DNA from: Thalassobacillus pellis
GTDB lineage: Bacteria > Bacillota > Bacilli > Bacillales > Halobacillaceae
Assembly: GCF_016908295.1 (NCBI RefSeq)
Contig: NZ_JAFBDO010000003.1
Coordinates: 496,001-560,000, forward strand
Length of the DNA: 64,000 nucleotides
Reading direction: 5' to 3'
Part shown: piece by piece, positions 43,156-51,855 of the stretch
Layout: each line of letters begins with the position of its first letter
Position numbering within the stretch: the stretch's first letter is position 1
Made by a program: the position numbers and the translations under genes
Notes under the pieces: model-generated
Seen by the model: the letters and a program-made list of their open reading frames with translations, nothing else
Database searches by the model: none
What the model was told of the DNA's origin: nothing

Positions 43156-43506
43156 ATGCAATACAGCCATTACGGACAAATGAACCCTATGAAAGACCAA
43201 TGCCAGCAATACATGTACTATCACGTTGTTATTAACATGGCAGATGGCACATCCGTGGACGGTATTATAGAAAATGTGGATGATGAAGGCGTTTCCATGC
43301 TTGTAGGCGAAGATGTCATGGATGAGGGAAGTGAAGCTGGCTCAGAGGATCGCCAGTTTTATGGTGGTTACCCACGGAGGAGATTCCGAAGATTCAGGCG
43401 CAGGTTTTTCCCTTTAGGCGCCCTGACTTCACTGGCCTTGTACCCGTATTTGACACCATACCCATATTATCCTCCTTACCCTTATCCGTACCCATATTAT
43501 TATTAA
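43156..43506 (+). CDS. Tyr/Pro-rich small protein
   Basis: 116 residues from the ATG after AGGAGATGGGGAACT; the frame opens 41 codons earlier without site. Part 1 (YMYYHVVINMADGTSVDGII, ENVDDEGVSMLVGEDVMDEG) looks like a small beta domain, part 2 is Arg-rich (RRRFRRFRRRFF), and the end is a low-complexity string of Pro and Tyr. Such chains occur in Bacillus as surface or spore-coat-associated proteins of unknown role. A second Tyr/Gly/Pro-rich gene lies at 45694. Confidence 0.65.
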   Translation: MQYSHYGQMNPMKDQCQQYMYYHVVINMADGTSVDGIIENVDDEGVSMLVGEDVMDEGSEAGSEDRQFYGGYPRRRFRRFRRRFFPLGALTSLALYPYLTPYPYYPPYPYPYPYYY

Positions 43507-43542
43507 AAGTTAAAAAGGCAGTCCCATCCGTCTTTAATAAGG

Positions 43543-43590
43543 AAAAACACCGCCGAGAATATGAAATTTCCCGGCGGTGTTTTTCCTTTT
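43543..43590. terminator. Terminator between convergent genes
   Basis: AAAAACACCGCCG pairs with CGGCGGTGTTTTT, then CCTTTT. A-rich left flank allows function in both directions. Confidence 0.9.
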
Positions 43591-43668
43591 ATTACAGTTA
43601 TAGAGGCTGGTCCCTTACACGAATTTTTTAATCAACCCTCCACTTTTGCAAGATATTCGATAAGGTTT

Positions 43669-44835
43669 TTATACGATAGCTTTCTCTATGATTAAATCAT
43701 TTTCCTTAAAACGTTCCATGCGGAGCGGGGATAGGTCTAATGTTTGATAATTTCCTGTCATCAAAAGTTCTGCCAGACACTTTCCAACCGCCGGCGCCTG
43801 CTGCATTCCATGCCCGCTGAATCCGCACGCCAGATAATAGCCACTTAACTCCGGGTGTTTTCCGATGATGGCATTCTGGTCAATAGTATTAAAGCTGTAG
43901 AGGCCAGCCCATCCACCTTGCACTTTTGCCCGTTCAAAATTGGGAATGCGCTGGGCGAGGACAGGCCAAAGCTGTTCCTCAAAGAAGGATCGTTTCCATG
44001 AAAAATCGTAACCCGGTTTCACTTTCTCTGAAAAACCGGAGATGAGTGCATCTCCCTCATGCCTGAAATAGACGCCTGTCGGATCGATTGTCAGAGGAAG
44101 CTTGTTCAATAATGGCTCAGCGATGTCAAACTTGATCACCTGTCGCTTAAGCGGGACGACCGGGAGCGGGAGGTTTATTTTTTCGCTTAGGGCGGCTGCC
44201 CAAGGTCCGGCACAATTGATGACCTTTTTCGTATACAGGAGTTCCCCGTTTTCTAATCTGATACCATAAATTCCGTTTCGGTCAGTCAAAATGGTTTCCA
44301 CTCCGCGATATACATAGGTAGCCCCAAGATGCCGTGCTTTTCTTGCATACCCTTGCATAACGGAATATGGATCCAGGTAACCGTCTTCTTCACAATATAA
44401 TCCGCCTGCAAGGTCATCCGTTTTTAATTCGGGGATTATTTCAAGGAGTTCGTTCTTATTCAACAAACGGGAAGGAACATCATATTTGTGTTGCAGGGTC
44501 ATTTGTTCTTTCAAATGGGGCAGGGAGGTTTGCTTTGCAAGGAAAAGATACCCTCGCTGTTTGAAATCAATTTCAGCAGGCTCTCCGTTTATTGCCATAT
44601 CTTTAGGGAATGTCTGATATTTTGATAGACTGAATTTGCTGATTTGAATATTGATATCACAAGTAAACAACTGACGGATCCCCCCCGCACTACGGGGAGT
44701 GGACGCAAACTCATACAGCTTATCTTTTTCACATACAACAACTTTCCCTGTGTAACCTTCATTCAGGAGGTGGTAAGCAAGGCTTGAGCCCATTACGCCG
44801 CCTCCAACAATAATGATATCCGCATATTTTGTCAT
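43669..44835 (-). CDS. FAD-dependent amine/amino-acid oxidoreductase (DadA/sarcosine-oxidase-like)
   Basis: 388 residues; GAGAGGTGAGTTG favours the ATG at 44835 over the one 10 codons upstream. The FAD site IIIVGGGVMGSSLAYHLL is at 7-24; then TPRSAGGIRQLF, VINCAGPWA and the C-terminal GYYLACGFSGHGMQQAPAVGK of the DAO family. It oxidises an amino acid or hydroxy acid of unknown identity. Probably cotranscribed with the PLD-like gene 68 nt upstream. Confidence 0.83.
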   Translation of the reverse strand: MTKYADIIIVGGGVMGSSLAYHLLNEGYTGKVVVCEKDKLYEFASTPRSAGGIRQLFTCDINIQISKFSLSKYQTFPKDMAINGEPAEIDFKQRGYLFLAKQTSLPHLKEQMTLQHKYDVPSRLLNKNELLEIIPELKTDDLAGGLYCEEDGYLDPYSVMQGYARKARHLGATYVYRGVETILTDRNGIYGIRLENGELLYTKKVINCAGPWAAALSEKINLPLPVVPLKRQVIKFDIAEPLLNKLPLTIDPTGVYFRHEGDALISGFSEKVKPGYDFSWKRSFFEEQLWPVLAQRIPNFERAKVQGGWAGLYSFNTIDQNAIIGKHPELSGYYLACGFSGHGMQQAPAVGKCLAELLMTGNYQTLDLSPLRMERFKENDLIIEKAIV

Positions 44836-44903
44836 CAACTCACCTCTCTCTATGAAATTATTCATAGAAGGAGCTAAACATGATAGTTTGTAAAAGGAAT
44901 ATT

Positions 44904-45479
44904 CTATGCATGCTTTTTGAAAGCGTGACTGGTGAAGGTGCTATAATTTCTTGAATCTTTCCATTTATGTTCAAATAATGCCTGCCATTCTTCGGCAATC
45001 TTTTTATCACGGATAACGACTACCACTTCATCATTTTTATTTTCAGCGGAATAGGTGAAATTATAAGAGCCCGCCGTGACAAGTTTTTTATCGGCTATCA
45101 TGACTTTTAAATGCATGCTCCCATCATAATCATTTACTTTTACTGGTATGCCGTTATCTATAAGAACACGGATATTTTCTGCTTGTTTAGGTTTCAAGGA
45201 TTGTTTTCGATCGGAAATCACCCTGACATCAACTCCCCTTTGGGCAGCACGGCATAATGGAAGGATAAAGTCCTTTTCAGTAAACAGAAAAATGGCGATG
45301 TCCAGGGAGTCCTTTGTTTCTTCTATAATACTGATGAGGTGTTTTTTTACGGACTTGGGGGATCTGGAGAACAAATATTTTATAACCGAGCATGACTCTT
45401 TCGAGAAGTAGTATCTATAACCGGCATACAACGCAGATCCTGAAAGTATAGTGACTCCCGCTGCTGTCCAAATATCCAT
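44904..45479 (-). CDS. Phospholipase D-like protein with a single HKD motif
   Basis: 191 residues: N-terminal membrane anchor (AAGVTILSGSALYAGYRYYF), then a PLD domain with one HxKx4Dx6GSxNF motif (HLKVMIADKKLVTAGSYNFT). Single-HKD proteins dimerise to make an active site and include nucleases and phosphodiesterases; the ENKNDEVVVVIRD tail is like Nuc-type endonucleases. ATG after AGGGTGATTG. The membrane topology would place the domain on one side only, not determinable here. Confidence 0.82.
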   Translation of the reverse strand: MDIWTAAGVTILSGSALYAGYRYYFSKESCSVIKYLFSRSPKSVKKHLISIIEETKDSLDIAIFLFTEKDFILPLCRAAQRGVDVRVISDRKQSLKPKQAENIRVLIDNGIPVKVNDYDGSMHLKVMIADKKLVTAGSYNFTYSAENKNDEVVVVIRDKKIAEEWQALFEHKWKDSRNYSTFTSHAFKKHA

Positions 45480-45693
45480 TCAATCACCCTTCAAGGTTTT
45501 AAGCTAAATATATGAATAAGAAGGGTTGGTCTATTATTCGAAATTGCTTCTTTTTTAAAGTGCAACCCACCCGATTCCCGCGGTTTACCGGGAGCTTTTT
45601 TGGATGGCATCCGCATACGCCCACTCAGAATATCCATTCCTTCATAGCCTGTAGAGTAGGCATTTGACTTGAATCATCTGAAGGAGGAGAACG

Positions 45694-45963
45694 ATGGATT
45701 ATTACGGTTATTATCCTGAGCCTGTATATTATGACGGGATGCACCCGCCCGAAGGCTATGAGTATGATATGAGAAATTATGAGGATGGCAGATTTAATCC
45801 TTTTCTTGGCAGCCTTGCTACAGGGCTTGCAGGAGGTTTAATAGGCGGATTACTTGTTCCGGGATTATACGGCTATCCTTATCCGTATCCTTATCCATAT
45901 TACGGTGGTTACCCGTTCGGATATGGGGGATATTATGGAGGTTATGGCTACGGCCCCTGGTAA
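45694..45963 (+). CDS. Tyr/Gly/Pro-rich small protein with a glycine-zipper segment
   Basis: 89 residues. N-terminal acidic, Tyr- and Pro-rich region (YYPEPVYYDGMHPPEGYEYD), a hydrophobic glycine-zipper stretch (LGSLATGLAGGLIGGLLVPG) likely to insert in or associate with membrane, and a C-terminal low-complexity Tyr/Gly/Pro region. ATG 7 nt after GAAGGAGGAG. It resembles in composition the gene at 43156; both may be surface or coat components. Family not named. Confidence 0.65.
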   Translation: MDYYGYYPEPVYYDGMHPPEGYEYDMRNYEDGRFNPFLGSLATGLAGGLIGGLLVPGLYGYPYPYPYPYYGGYPFGYGGYYGGYGYGPW

Positions 45964-45984
45964 TAAAAATAAATAATAATAGTG

Positions 45985-46014
45985 CCCATCATCGTTTGAT
46001 GATGGGTTTGTTTA
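45985..46014 (+). terminator. Terminator of the Tyr/Gly-rich gene
   Basis: CCCATCATC / GATGATGGG with a 4-nt loop, then TTTGTTTA. Confidence 0.85.
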
Positions 46015-46439
46015 TGCATCCGGAATGTATAAAATTTTGCAAAGAACTTTACGATGTAGTGGAAATTTTAAAGTTCCAACAATAAGAAGAACGGATGCAT
46101 TCACAGAAGGACGAGTGACGGTTTTCTAATGGCCTAATTTTCTGACAGATAAGGAAAGGCATAAACCTGGTATATATTTATCAGAAAATTTCATTTTATC
46201 TGCATCTTTGTTGTTCCTGATCTGGCTTCAAATATTCCGATATGTCCCAATTTGCTCGCATACACTTGCCACATCCATACATATTTCGAAATGGAAGCGC
46301 TTAACCGAACTTTCTTGGAGATATCCATATAAATTACAAAAAACCGGTTGAATAATCATTGGGGAGTGTTATGATGAAAAACATTGAAAACAAGAAGCGA
46401 ACACACATCGAACACTTTTCGATTAAAGGAGAGATATAT
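46015..46439 (+). other. Long leader/promoter region of the proline operon, without T-box
   Basis: 425 bases precede the chosen start. TATAAA at 46328-46333 may be a -10 box, but no well-spaced -35 was found. No T-box consensus, terminator-antiterminator pair or other riboswitch core was seen. An in-frame ATG-ATG (46371/46374) behind GGGGAG could start a 23-residue N-terminal extension of the P5C reductase. Confidence 0.4.
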
Positions 46440-47282
46440 TTGTTCAAACAGACAGTAGCATTTCTAGGTGCAGGTTCCATGGCTGAAGCCATGATCAGTG
46501 GAATAGTGGAAGCTGAAACGATTCCGGTCAATCAAGTGATCGTTACAAATAGAAGCAATCAGGACCGATTAAATGAACTACAAACAAAATACGGGGTGCG
46601 TACCGTACCTGGCCATCAGCTAAACTATGAGGAAGTAGACATATTCATTTTGGCTATGAAGCCCAAAGACATAGATCCAGTACTTGATTCTCTCAAGGAA
46701 AAAATCAGCGCCGATCAAGTCGTGCTTTCCGTGCTGGCAGGTATATCTACTTCTTATATGGAAGAAAACTTGCATGACCGTCAGCAGGTCATCCGTGCCA
46801 TGCCTAATACGTCAAGCATGATCGGGGAGTCAGCCACAGCAATGTCCCCTGGTGAAAATGCAGCAATAGATTTGATTCTGGCATCCAAAAAGCTTTTGGA
46901 AAGCTTCGGTAAAGTATTCGTGATCGAAGAAGAAAAAATGGATATTTTCACAGGGATTGCTGGAAGCGGTCCGGCATACTTCTATTATTTGATGGAACAT
47001 ATCGAAGCTGCCGGGTATGAAGGCGGACTTGACCGGGAAACAGCAAGAGAAATCGGGGTCCAAACTATACTAGGTGCTGCCAAGATGCTTCGTGATCAGG
47101 AAGATACACCTGCCGAACTTCGTGAAAAGGTGACATCTCCCAACGGCACGACCGCGGCAGGACTGCAGGCACTTGATGAAAATGGTGGAGGAAATGCTAT
47201 TTCTGAAGCTGTTAAAGGAGCCGCTGGAAAATCAAAAGAAATGAGCAAAAAAGCAAAAGAAAAAGAATTAGTTACAAATTAA
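46440..47282 (+). CDS. proC: Pyrroline-5-carboxylate reductase (ProH/ProC)
   Basis: 280 residues reducing P5C to proline. N-terminal nucleotide fold VAFLGAGSMAEAMISGIVEA; VLSVLAGIST; RAMPNTSSMIGESATAM; and GIAGSGPAYFYYLMEHIEAA, the P5C-binding motif, with SPNGTTAAGLQALDENG. TTG start at 46440, 8 nt after AAAGGAG, gives the usual N-terminus; an upstream ATG pair is a less likely alternative. A Lys-rich tail extends the C-terminus. First gene of an operon with the kinase and reductase genes, the order of proHJA in Halobacillus. Confidence 0.93.
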   Translation: MFKQTVAFLGAGSMAEAMISGIVEAETIPVNQVIVTNRSNQDRLNELQTKYGVRTVPGHQLNYEEVDIFILAMKPKDIDPVLDSLKEKISADQVVLSVLAGISTSYMEENLHDRQQVIRAMPNTSSMIGESATAMSPGENAAIDLILASKKLLESFGKVFVIEEEKMDIFTGIAGSGPAYFYYLMEHIEAAGYEGGLDRETAREIGVQTILGAAKMLRDQEDTPAELREKVTSPNGTTAAGLQALDENGGGNAISEAVKGAAGKSKEMSKKAKEKELVTN

Positions 47283-47363
47283 CCCTAGCGTAAAAATGCA
47301 TTGGTATGTATAATAATAAATTATCCTGTATAAACATGAACGGACGAGGATAGGAGTGATAAG

Positions 47364-48497
47364 TTGACACAAGCAAATAAGAAAAAAAGAGTAGTCATCA
47401 AAATCGGAAGTAGTTCACTAACAAGTTTACATGGAGAGATCAGCCGCCGGAAGCTAGAGAAACTAGTGGATGAGGTAGTCCGTCTTAAAGACGATGGACA
47501 TGAAGTATTGCTCGTATCCTCAGGCGCGGTAGCAGCTGGCTACCGTAAGCTCGGGTGCCTATCCAGACCAACGACTCTGCCGGAAAAGCAGGCAGCGGCA
47601 TCCATCGGGCAAGGGCTTCTGATCGAATCCTATTCAGACCTCTTTTTGTCCCACGGATATGTAGCTTCGCAAATCCTTATTACTCGTAGTGATTTTTCCA
47701 ACGAAAATCGTTACGAGAATGCCAGAAATACCATTAATGTCCTTCTGGAGAGGGGCATCATCCCAATCATCAATGAAAATGACACCATTACGATCGATCG
47801 CTTGAAATTTGGCGACAATGATACCTTGTCAGCTAAGGTAGCCGCTCTTGTCGATGCAGATAAATTAATCATTTTGTCAGATATCGACGGGCTGTATGAT
47901 GCGGATCCTAGAAAGAACAAAGATGCTAAGTTATTGGAAAAAGTATATGAAATCACTCCAGAAATCGAAGCAGCTGCAGGGGATCCTGGCAGTGCGGTCG
48001 GTACTGGGGGCATGAAATCAAAAATCGATGCATTCAAGATTACAATGGCTTCCGGAATCTCAGCCTTTTTAGGAAAGGCAAACCGTCCGAATGTGGTGTA
48101 TGATGCTGTCTATCACGATGCTGTCGGTACGTATTTCGAGCCGAAACCAGATACTGAGAATCTTGATCACAAAAAGCAATGGATTGCTTTCAACTCCGGT
48201 CCAGAAGGAAAAGTGATTATTGATCAGGATGCAAAAGAAACAATTGTCGAACAGAAGAAGAGTCTTTCCCCTTCTAACATCCATCATGTCAGCGGGCGCT
48301 TTAAAAAAGGAGCCGTCGTAAGAATCATGGGAGTGCATGGGGAAGAAATCGGATTAGGAGTCGTCAATTATTCATCCGAGACAATCAGTAAAATGGTAAG
48401 TTTAACAATGGATGAACTAGCAAGCTATGAACAAGCTGCCATAGAAAAAGAAGACTTTGTCTGTCACCTTGAAGTTTCCGTGCCCGTAGGCGTTTGA
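47364..48497 (+). CDS. proB: Glutamate 5-kinase with PUA domain (ProJ/ProB)
   Basis: 377 residues: phosphorylates glutamate, the first and usually feedback-inhibited step to proline. Kinase part: VVIKIGSSSLTS, EVLLVSSGAVAAGYRKLG, IINENDTITIDRLKFGDND, LIILSDIDGLYDADP and SAVGTGGMKSKIDAFKI. C-terminal PUA domain about 280-355 (GRFKKGAVVRIMGVHGEEIG). TTG start after GGAGTGATAAG. Salt-responsive ProJ isoforms are less sensitive to proline; the sequence alone cannot tell which type this is. Confidence 0.93.
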   Translation: MTQANKKKRVVIKIGSSSLTSLHGEISRRKLEKLVDEVVRLKDDGHEVLLVSSGAVAAGYRKLGCLSRPTTLPEKQAAASIGQGLLIESYSDLFLSHGYVASQILITRSDFSNENRYENARNTINVLLERGIIPIINENDTITIDRLKFGDNDTLSAKVAALVDADKLIILSDIDGLYDADPRKNKDAKLLEKVYEITPEIEAAAGDPGSAVGTGGMKSKIDAFKITMASGISAFLGKANRPNVVYDAVYHDAVGTYFEPKPDTENLDHKKQWIAFNSGPEGKVIIDQDAKETIVEQKKSLSPSNIHHVSGRFKKGAVVRIMGVHGEEIGLGVVNYSSETISKMVSLTMDELASYEQAAIEKEDFVCHLEVSVPVGV

Positions 48498-48516
48498 AAA
48501 TCTAAGGAGGTAAATG

Positions 48517-49779
48517 ATGACAACCATTAAACAAAGTGTGAATGTTGAAGAACAGGCGATTTTGGCTAAAAAGGCTTCCAAAAAGCTCAGCATCCTGACT
48601 ACCGAAGAAAAAAATGAAGCATTAAATAAGCTGGCTGATGTACTGGAAGCTGAGTACGAAACGATTCTGGCTGCCAATGAGAAAGATTTGGAAAATGGAC
48701 GCGAGCAAGGATTTGAAGATGCATTCATGGATCGTCTGTCTCTCAGCAAAGAAAGAGTTTTCGACTTTGCCAATGGTCTTCGTGAAGTGGCAAAGCTCGA
48801 TGACCCTACTGATCACGTCATTTCTCAATGGACATTGGATAATGGGCTTGATGTTAAAAAGGTAACTGTACCGCTTGGGGTTATTGGCATGATTTATGAA
48901 GCACGACCTAATGTGACCGTCGATTCCACAGGTCTGGCGTTAAAGTCCGGCAATGCTATTGTATTGAAAGGCGGTTCGTCTGCTATTAATTCCAATCGCG
49001 CAATTGTGGAGGTCATCCATCGCGGACTGGAATCCACGAAGATTCCTAAAGAAGCCGTCCAGTTTATCGATAGCACAGCACGAGAAGCCACTCAGCAGCT
49101 TTTCACCATGAAAGAGCACGTCGATGTACTGATCCCTCGTGGAGGAGGATCACTCATCAGCGCAGTTGTAAATAATGCAACTGTACCGGTACTGGAAACC
49201 GGTGTAGGTAACTGCCATATCTACATTGATGTCGATGCAGATGTGGAGAAGGCGTTGAATATTCTCGTGAATGCTAAAACAGATCGCCCTGCTGTTTGTA
49301 ATGCAGCCGAAACATTGGTCGTTCATAAAGAATGGCTGGATAAGCATAAGGATGCTTTGATTGATATATTGACAGCTAACGATATCAACGTCCATGGTGA
49401 TGAATATGCTGTGAAGATTTTCCCTGATGCTGTGCCAGCAGGAGAATCTGATTGGGCAAATGAATATTTGAGCAAGGATCTTGCCGTAAAAGTTGTTGAT
49501 GGTGTGGAAGAAGCAATCGCTCATATCGAAACTTATGGCACGAAGCATTCCGAAGCAATCGTTACGGAAAATGAGCAGCATGCAAAGACATTCCTTCAGC
49601 TGGTAGATGCCGCAGCACTTTATCATAATGCTTCTACCCGTTTCACAGATGGGGGAGCACTTGGATTCGGTGCGGAAATTGGTATTTCCACACAGAAGCT
49701 TCATGCGCGTGGTCCAATGGGGCTTCCAGCCTTGACAACCATTAAATATATCATGACAGGTAACGGACAAATCCGATAA
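48517..49779 (+). CDS. proA: Glutamate-5-semialdehyde dehydrogenase (gamma-glutamyl phosphate reductase)
   Basis: 420 residues with aldehyde-dehydrogenase fold; NADPH reduction of gamma-glutamyl phosphate. Catalytic Cys261 in RPAVCNAAETLVVH; PLGVIGMIYEARPNVTVDST; LIPRGGGSLISAVV; and GGALGFGAEIGISTQKLHARGPMGL. Two adjacent ATGs; AAGGAGGTAA is best spaced to the second (48517). Last gene of the operon, followed by a terminator and a remarkable palindrome. Confidence 0.95.
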   Translation: MTTIKQSVNVEEQAILAKKASKKLSILTTEEKNEALNKLADVLEAEYETILAANEKDLENGREQGFEDAFMDRLSLSKERVFDFANGLREVAKLDDPTDHVISQWTLDNGLDVKKVTVPLGVIGMIYEARPNVTVDSTGLALKSGNAIVLKGGSSAINSNRAIVEVIHRGLESTKIPKEAVQFIDSTAREATQQLFTMKEHVDVLIPRGGGSLISAVVNNATVPVLETGVGNCHIYIDVDADVEKALNILVNAKTDRPAVCNAAETLVVHKEWLDKHKDALIDILTANDINVHGDEYAVKIFPDAVPAGESDWANEYLSKDLAVKVVDGVEEAIAHIETYGTKHSEAIVTENEQHAKTFLQLVDAAALYHNASTRFTDGGALGFGAEIGISTQKLHARGPMGLPALTTIKYIMTGNGQIR

Positions 49780-49790
49780 TGCCTCAAAAA

Positions 49791-49822
49791 AAGGACACTC
49801 CAGAATAGGGGTGTCCTTATTA
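49791..49822 (+). terminator. Terminator of the proline operon
   Basis: AAGGACACTC pairs with GGGTGTCCTT (one G-U), then ATT. Confidence 0.8.
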
Positions 49823-49828
49823 ATTGGG

Positions 49829-49882
49829 AATAAATGTTTCTCGCGGGGAAGTCGCTCGACTTCCCCGCGAGAAACATTTATT
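49829..49882. repeat. 54-bp near-perfect palindrome
   Basis: Left arm 49829-49854 and right arm 49857-49882 are exact reverse complements over 26 bp, separated by two bases. The middle of the arm is GC-rich (CTCGCGGGGAAGTCG). It lies between the pro operon terminator and the bioY promoter. Function unknown; it could be a second terminator or a small mobile or cruciform-forming element. Confidence 0.9.
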
Positions 49883-49923
49883 TCCATATGGAGTTTTTTC
49901 AGCGGATGTGTTAATCTGTTTAA

Positions 49924-49951
49924 TGTAAACTTTAAAAATAATCGGTTAACA
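49924..49951 (+). promoter_or_regulatory. BirA operator upstream of bioY
   Basis: TGTAAAC, 14 nt, GTTAACA matches the biotin-repressor box of bacilli (TGTTAAC-N14/16-GTTAACA) with one mismatch. It lies 34 nt before bioY. Confidence 0.8.
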
Positions 49952-49985
49952 AACGGCATCACTTTTATCAGGGGAGGAATTACAT

Positions 49986-50585
49986 ATGAAGAAAAATAGA
50001 TGGTCTACGCTTGATCTTACTATGGGAAGCTTGTTTGTTGCATTGACTGCAATCGGAGCAAACATCACCTCGATTGCTCCATTCCTTGTCATCGGTGGCG
50101 TTCCAATCACGCTGCAAACATTCTTCGCGATCCTTGCAGGTATTGTCCTTGGAAGCAGGCTCGGTGCTTTCTCTATGTTTGTCTATATGCTTCTGGGTTT
50201 GGCTGGGGCTCCAATCTTTGCTCAATTCAAGGGAGGGGCAGGCATCATCATGGCCCCGACATTCGGTTTTATCGTTTCATTTATCATCCTTGCCTTTGTA
50301 GCAGGAAAAATCGTGGAAACAAAACGTACTTTTCCAAGGTATATCATTGCATCCATTACAGGTTTGATCATTAACTACGTAATCGGAACCAATTGGATGT
50401 ACGCTGCTTATCAACTATGGTTCGAGGCACCTGGTGATTTGAGCTATCAGGTGGTATGGGGCTGGATGATGGTCCCACTTCCTAAAGATATTGTGCTGGC
50501 AGTCGCAGCAGCAGTCGTCGGATACAATTTGGAAAAAGGAGCACTCTCCAGAAGTCAATTCCGTCGTCAAAACAACGCAGCATAA
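49986..50585 (+). CDS. bioY: Biotin ECF transporter substrate-binding subunit
   Basis: 199 residues with about six helices. BioY features: LFVALTAIGANITSIAP, VPITLQTFFAILAGIVLGSRLG, YMLLGLAGAPIFAQFKGGAGI and PTFGFIVSFI. It takes up biotin with a shared ECF energising module encoded elsewhere. ATG 7-8 nt after GGGGAGGA. The BirA box in front implies repression when biotin is sufficient. Terminator follows. Confidence 0.95.
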   Translation: MKKNRWSTLDLTMGSLFVALTAIGANITSIAPFLVIGGVPITLQTFFAILAGIVLGSRLGAFSMFVYMLLGLAGAPIFAQFKGGAGIIMAPTFGFIVSFIILAFVAGKIVETKRTFPRYIIASITGLIINYVIGTNWMYAAYQLWFEAPGDLSYQVVWGWMMVPLPKDIVLAVAAAVVGYNLEKGALSRSQFRRQNNAA

Positions 50586-50586
50586 A

Positions 50587-50633
50587 AAGGTGCCAGATAC
50601 TCTGCTTGAAAGAGTAACTGGCATCTTTTTTTA
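50587..50633 (+). terminator. Terminator of bioY
   Basis: AAAGGTGCCAG-TACTCT pairs with AGAGTA-CTGGCATCTTT around a 6-nt loop, then TTTT. It also overlaps the end of the converging thiF gene. Confidence 0.88.
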
Positions 50634-51647
50634 TCCTACTATTTTATAATAAAGCCTTCTTGCTTCAGCAATATCTTTGGTTCCATGGACGAGTACCCTT
50701 CCGTCTTTGAAAAAAACCATGCGGTGGTCGTTCAACGTATAGGAGAGCAAAAAGGGGTTTTGTTTTATTTCCCCGTCGTGCAGTCGCCTTCGCAATGTGT
50801 CAAAGTCTCGTTCCATTCTCTCCGGAGGGCGAATCTGGACCGTGTCTCGCCCGCAGAGTACTGCTGTTTTTGTTTGAGATTCAGGCGAAAGATAAGGGTA
50901 GTCTCTGTTTCCCCCGCATGATCTGCATTCGGGATTTTTGACAGTATTCACTTTGATAGCTTGATAATGATGATTCCACATATCGAATGATATCAGTTTA
51001 CCGTGAAGGGCTTGTTCGTCTCCCACTAATATTTTCAAAACTTCTGCTACCTGATGGGCGGTGACCATTTGGACAGCAGGGCTGATGATTCCTGCCGTAT
51101 CACACGTGGCACCCCCGATAGGCACTGTTTCCAGCAGGCAGTTAAGGCACGGGGTTTTTCCTGGAACAATGGTGTAAGTAAGACCGTAACTGCCGACGCA
51201 GCCACCATATACCCAGGGTTTATCATGTTTTTGGGAAATATCATTAATCAAGAGGCGAGTATCAAAGTTATCAGTAGCGTCGATAATTACATCGGCATCC
51301 GGTGCGAGCTTCTCGAGTTCTTCCACTTGTACATCCATTACATGGGAGAAAATTGATATCCCGGAATTAATGGCAGACAATCTTTCTTTTGCGGCAACGG
51401 CTTTAGGCATTCGGTTTTCAGCATCCTTTTCTGAAAAAAGCTGTTGCCTTTGCAGATTACTGAACTCTACATAATCACGATCTACAATCGTCATTTTTCC
51501 CACACCGGCACGGGCCAACTGTTCTGCATTGCTCGTCCCGAGGGCCCCTGCTCCTATTATCAATACATGTTTTGCTTCCAGTTGTTCCTGCCCCTCTTTA
51601 CCAATTGGGGAAAAAAGGACTTGTCGCGAGTAGCGATCATCCTTCAT
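50631..51647 (-). CDS. thiF: ThiS adenylyltransferase / MoeB-like E1 enzyme
   Basis: 338 residues: adenylates the C-terminal Gly of ThiS for sulfur loading. ATP site VLIIGAGALGTSNAEQLARAGV, TIVDRDYVEFSNLQRQQLF, DNFDTRLLIND, a catalytic Cys region GGATCDTAGI, and zinc CxxC pairs (CLNC, CRSC). A C-terminal 90-residue extension follows. ATG 7 nt after GGAGGATA; the longer frame to 51755 is not used. It follows thiS by 4 nt. MoeB is an alternative, but the thi context decides. Confidence 0.9.
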   Translation of the reverse strand: MKDDRYSRQVLFSPIGKEGQEQLEAKHVLIIGAGALGTSNAEQLARAGVGKMTIVDRDYVEFSNLQRQQLFSEKDAENRMPKAVAAKERLSAINSGISIFSHVMDVQVEELEKLAPDADVIIDATDNFDTRLLINDISQKHDKPWVYGGCVGSYGLTYTIVPGKTPCLNCLLETVPIGGATCDTAGIISPAVQMVTAHQVAEVLKILVGDEQALHGKLISFDMWNHHYQAIKVNTVKNPECRSCGGNRDYPYLSPESQTKTAVLCGRDTVQIRPPERMERDFDTLRRRLHDGEIKQNPFLLSYTLNDHRMVFFKDGRVLVHGTKDIAEARRLYYKIVG

Positions 51648-51651
51648 ATCG

Positions 51652-51855
51652 TTATCCTCCTCCGACAAAACGGACAAGTTCAATCGTATCATTCGATTGA
51701 AGGTTTGCCCCTTGGAAATTGTCTTTTGAAACGATTTCTTTGTTCTGTTCGACAATTACCATTTTAGCATCCAAGCCAAAATAATGTAATAAATCAGCTA
51801 CCGTTTCAACTTCCTTGGGGAGCTGTTTTATTTTACCATTCACTTGTATCTCCAC
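51652..51855 (-). CDS. thiS: Thiamine sulfur carrier protein
   Basis: 67 residues with ubiquitin-like fold: MEIQVNGKIKQLPKEVETVADLL ... and the essential C-terminal GGG (Gly-Gly end adenylated by ThiF and thiocarboxylated). GTG start 8 nt after GGAGGCG, overlapping the tenI end by 23 nt. Confidence 0.93.
   Translation of the reverse strand: MEIQVNGKIKQLPKEVETVADLLHYFGLDAKMVIVEQNKEIVSKDNFQGANLQSNDTIELVRFVGGG

Noticed and set aside
46015-46439. T-box or proline riboswitch upstream of the proline operon
   Set aside because: No T-box core sequence, specifier-loop layout or terminator/antiterminator pair was found.
49150-49962. 270-codon ORF antisense to proA
   Set aside because: Cys/Phe-rich shadow of a strongly conserved gene, starting outside it inside the palindrome region, with no ribosome binding site.
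51047-51356. ORFs opposite or out of frame in thiF
   Set aside because: Shadows; thiF motifs are continuous in the annotated frame.
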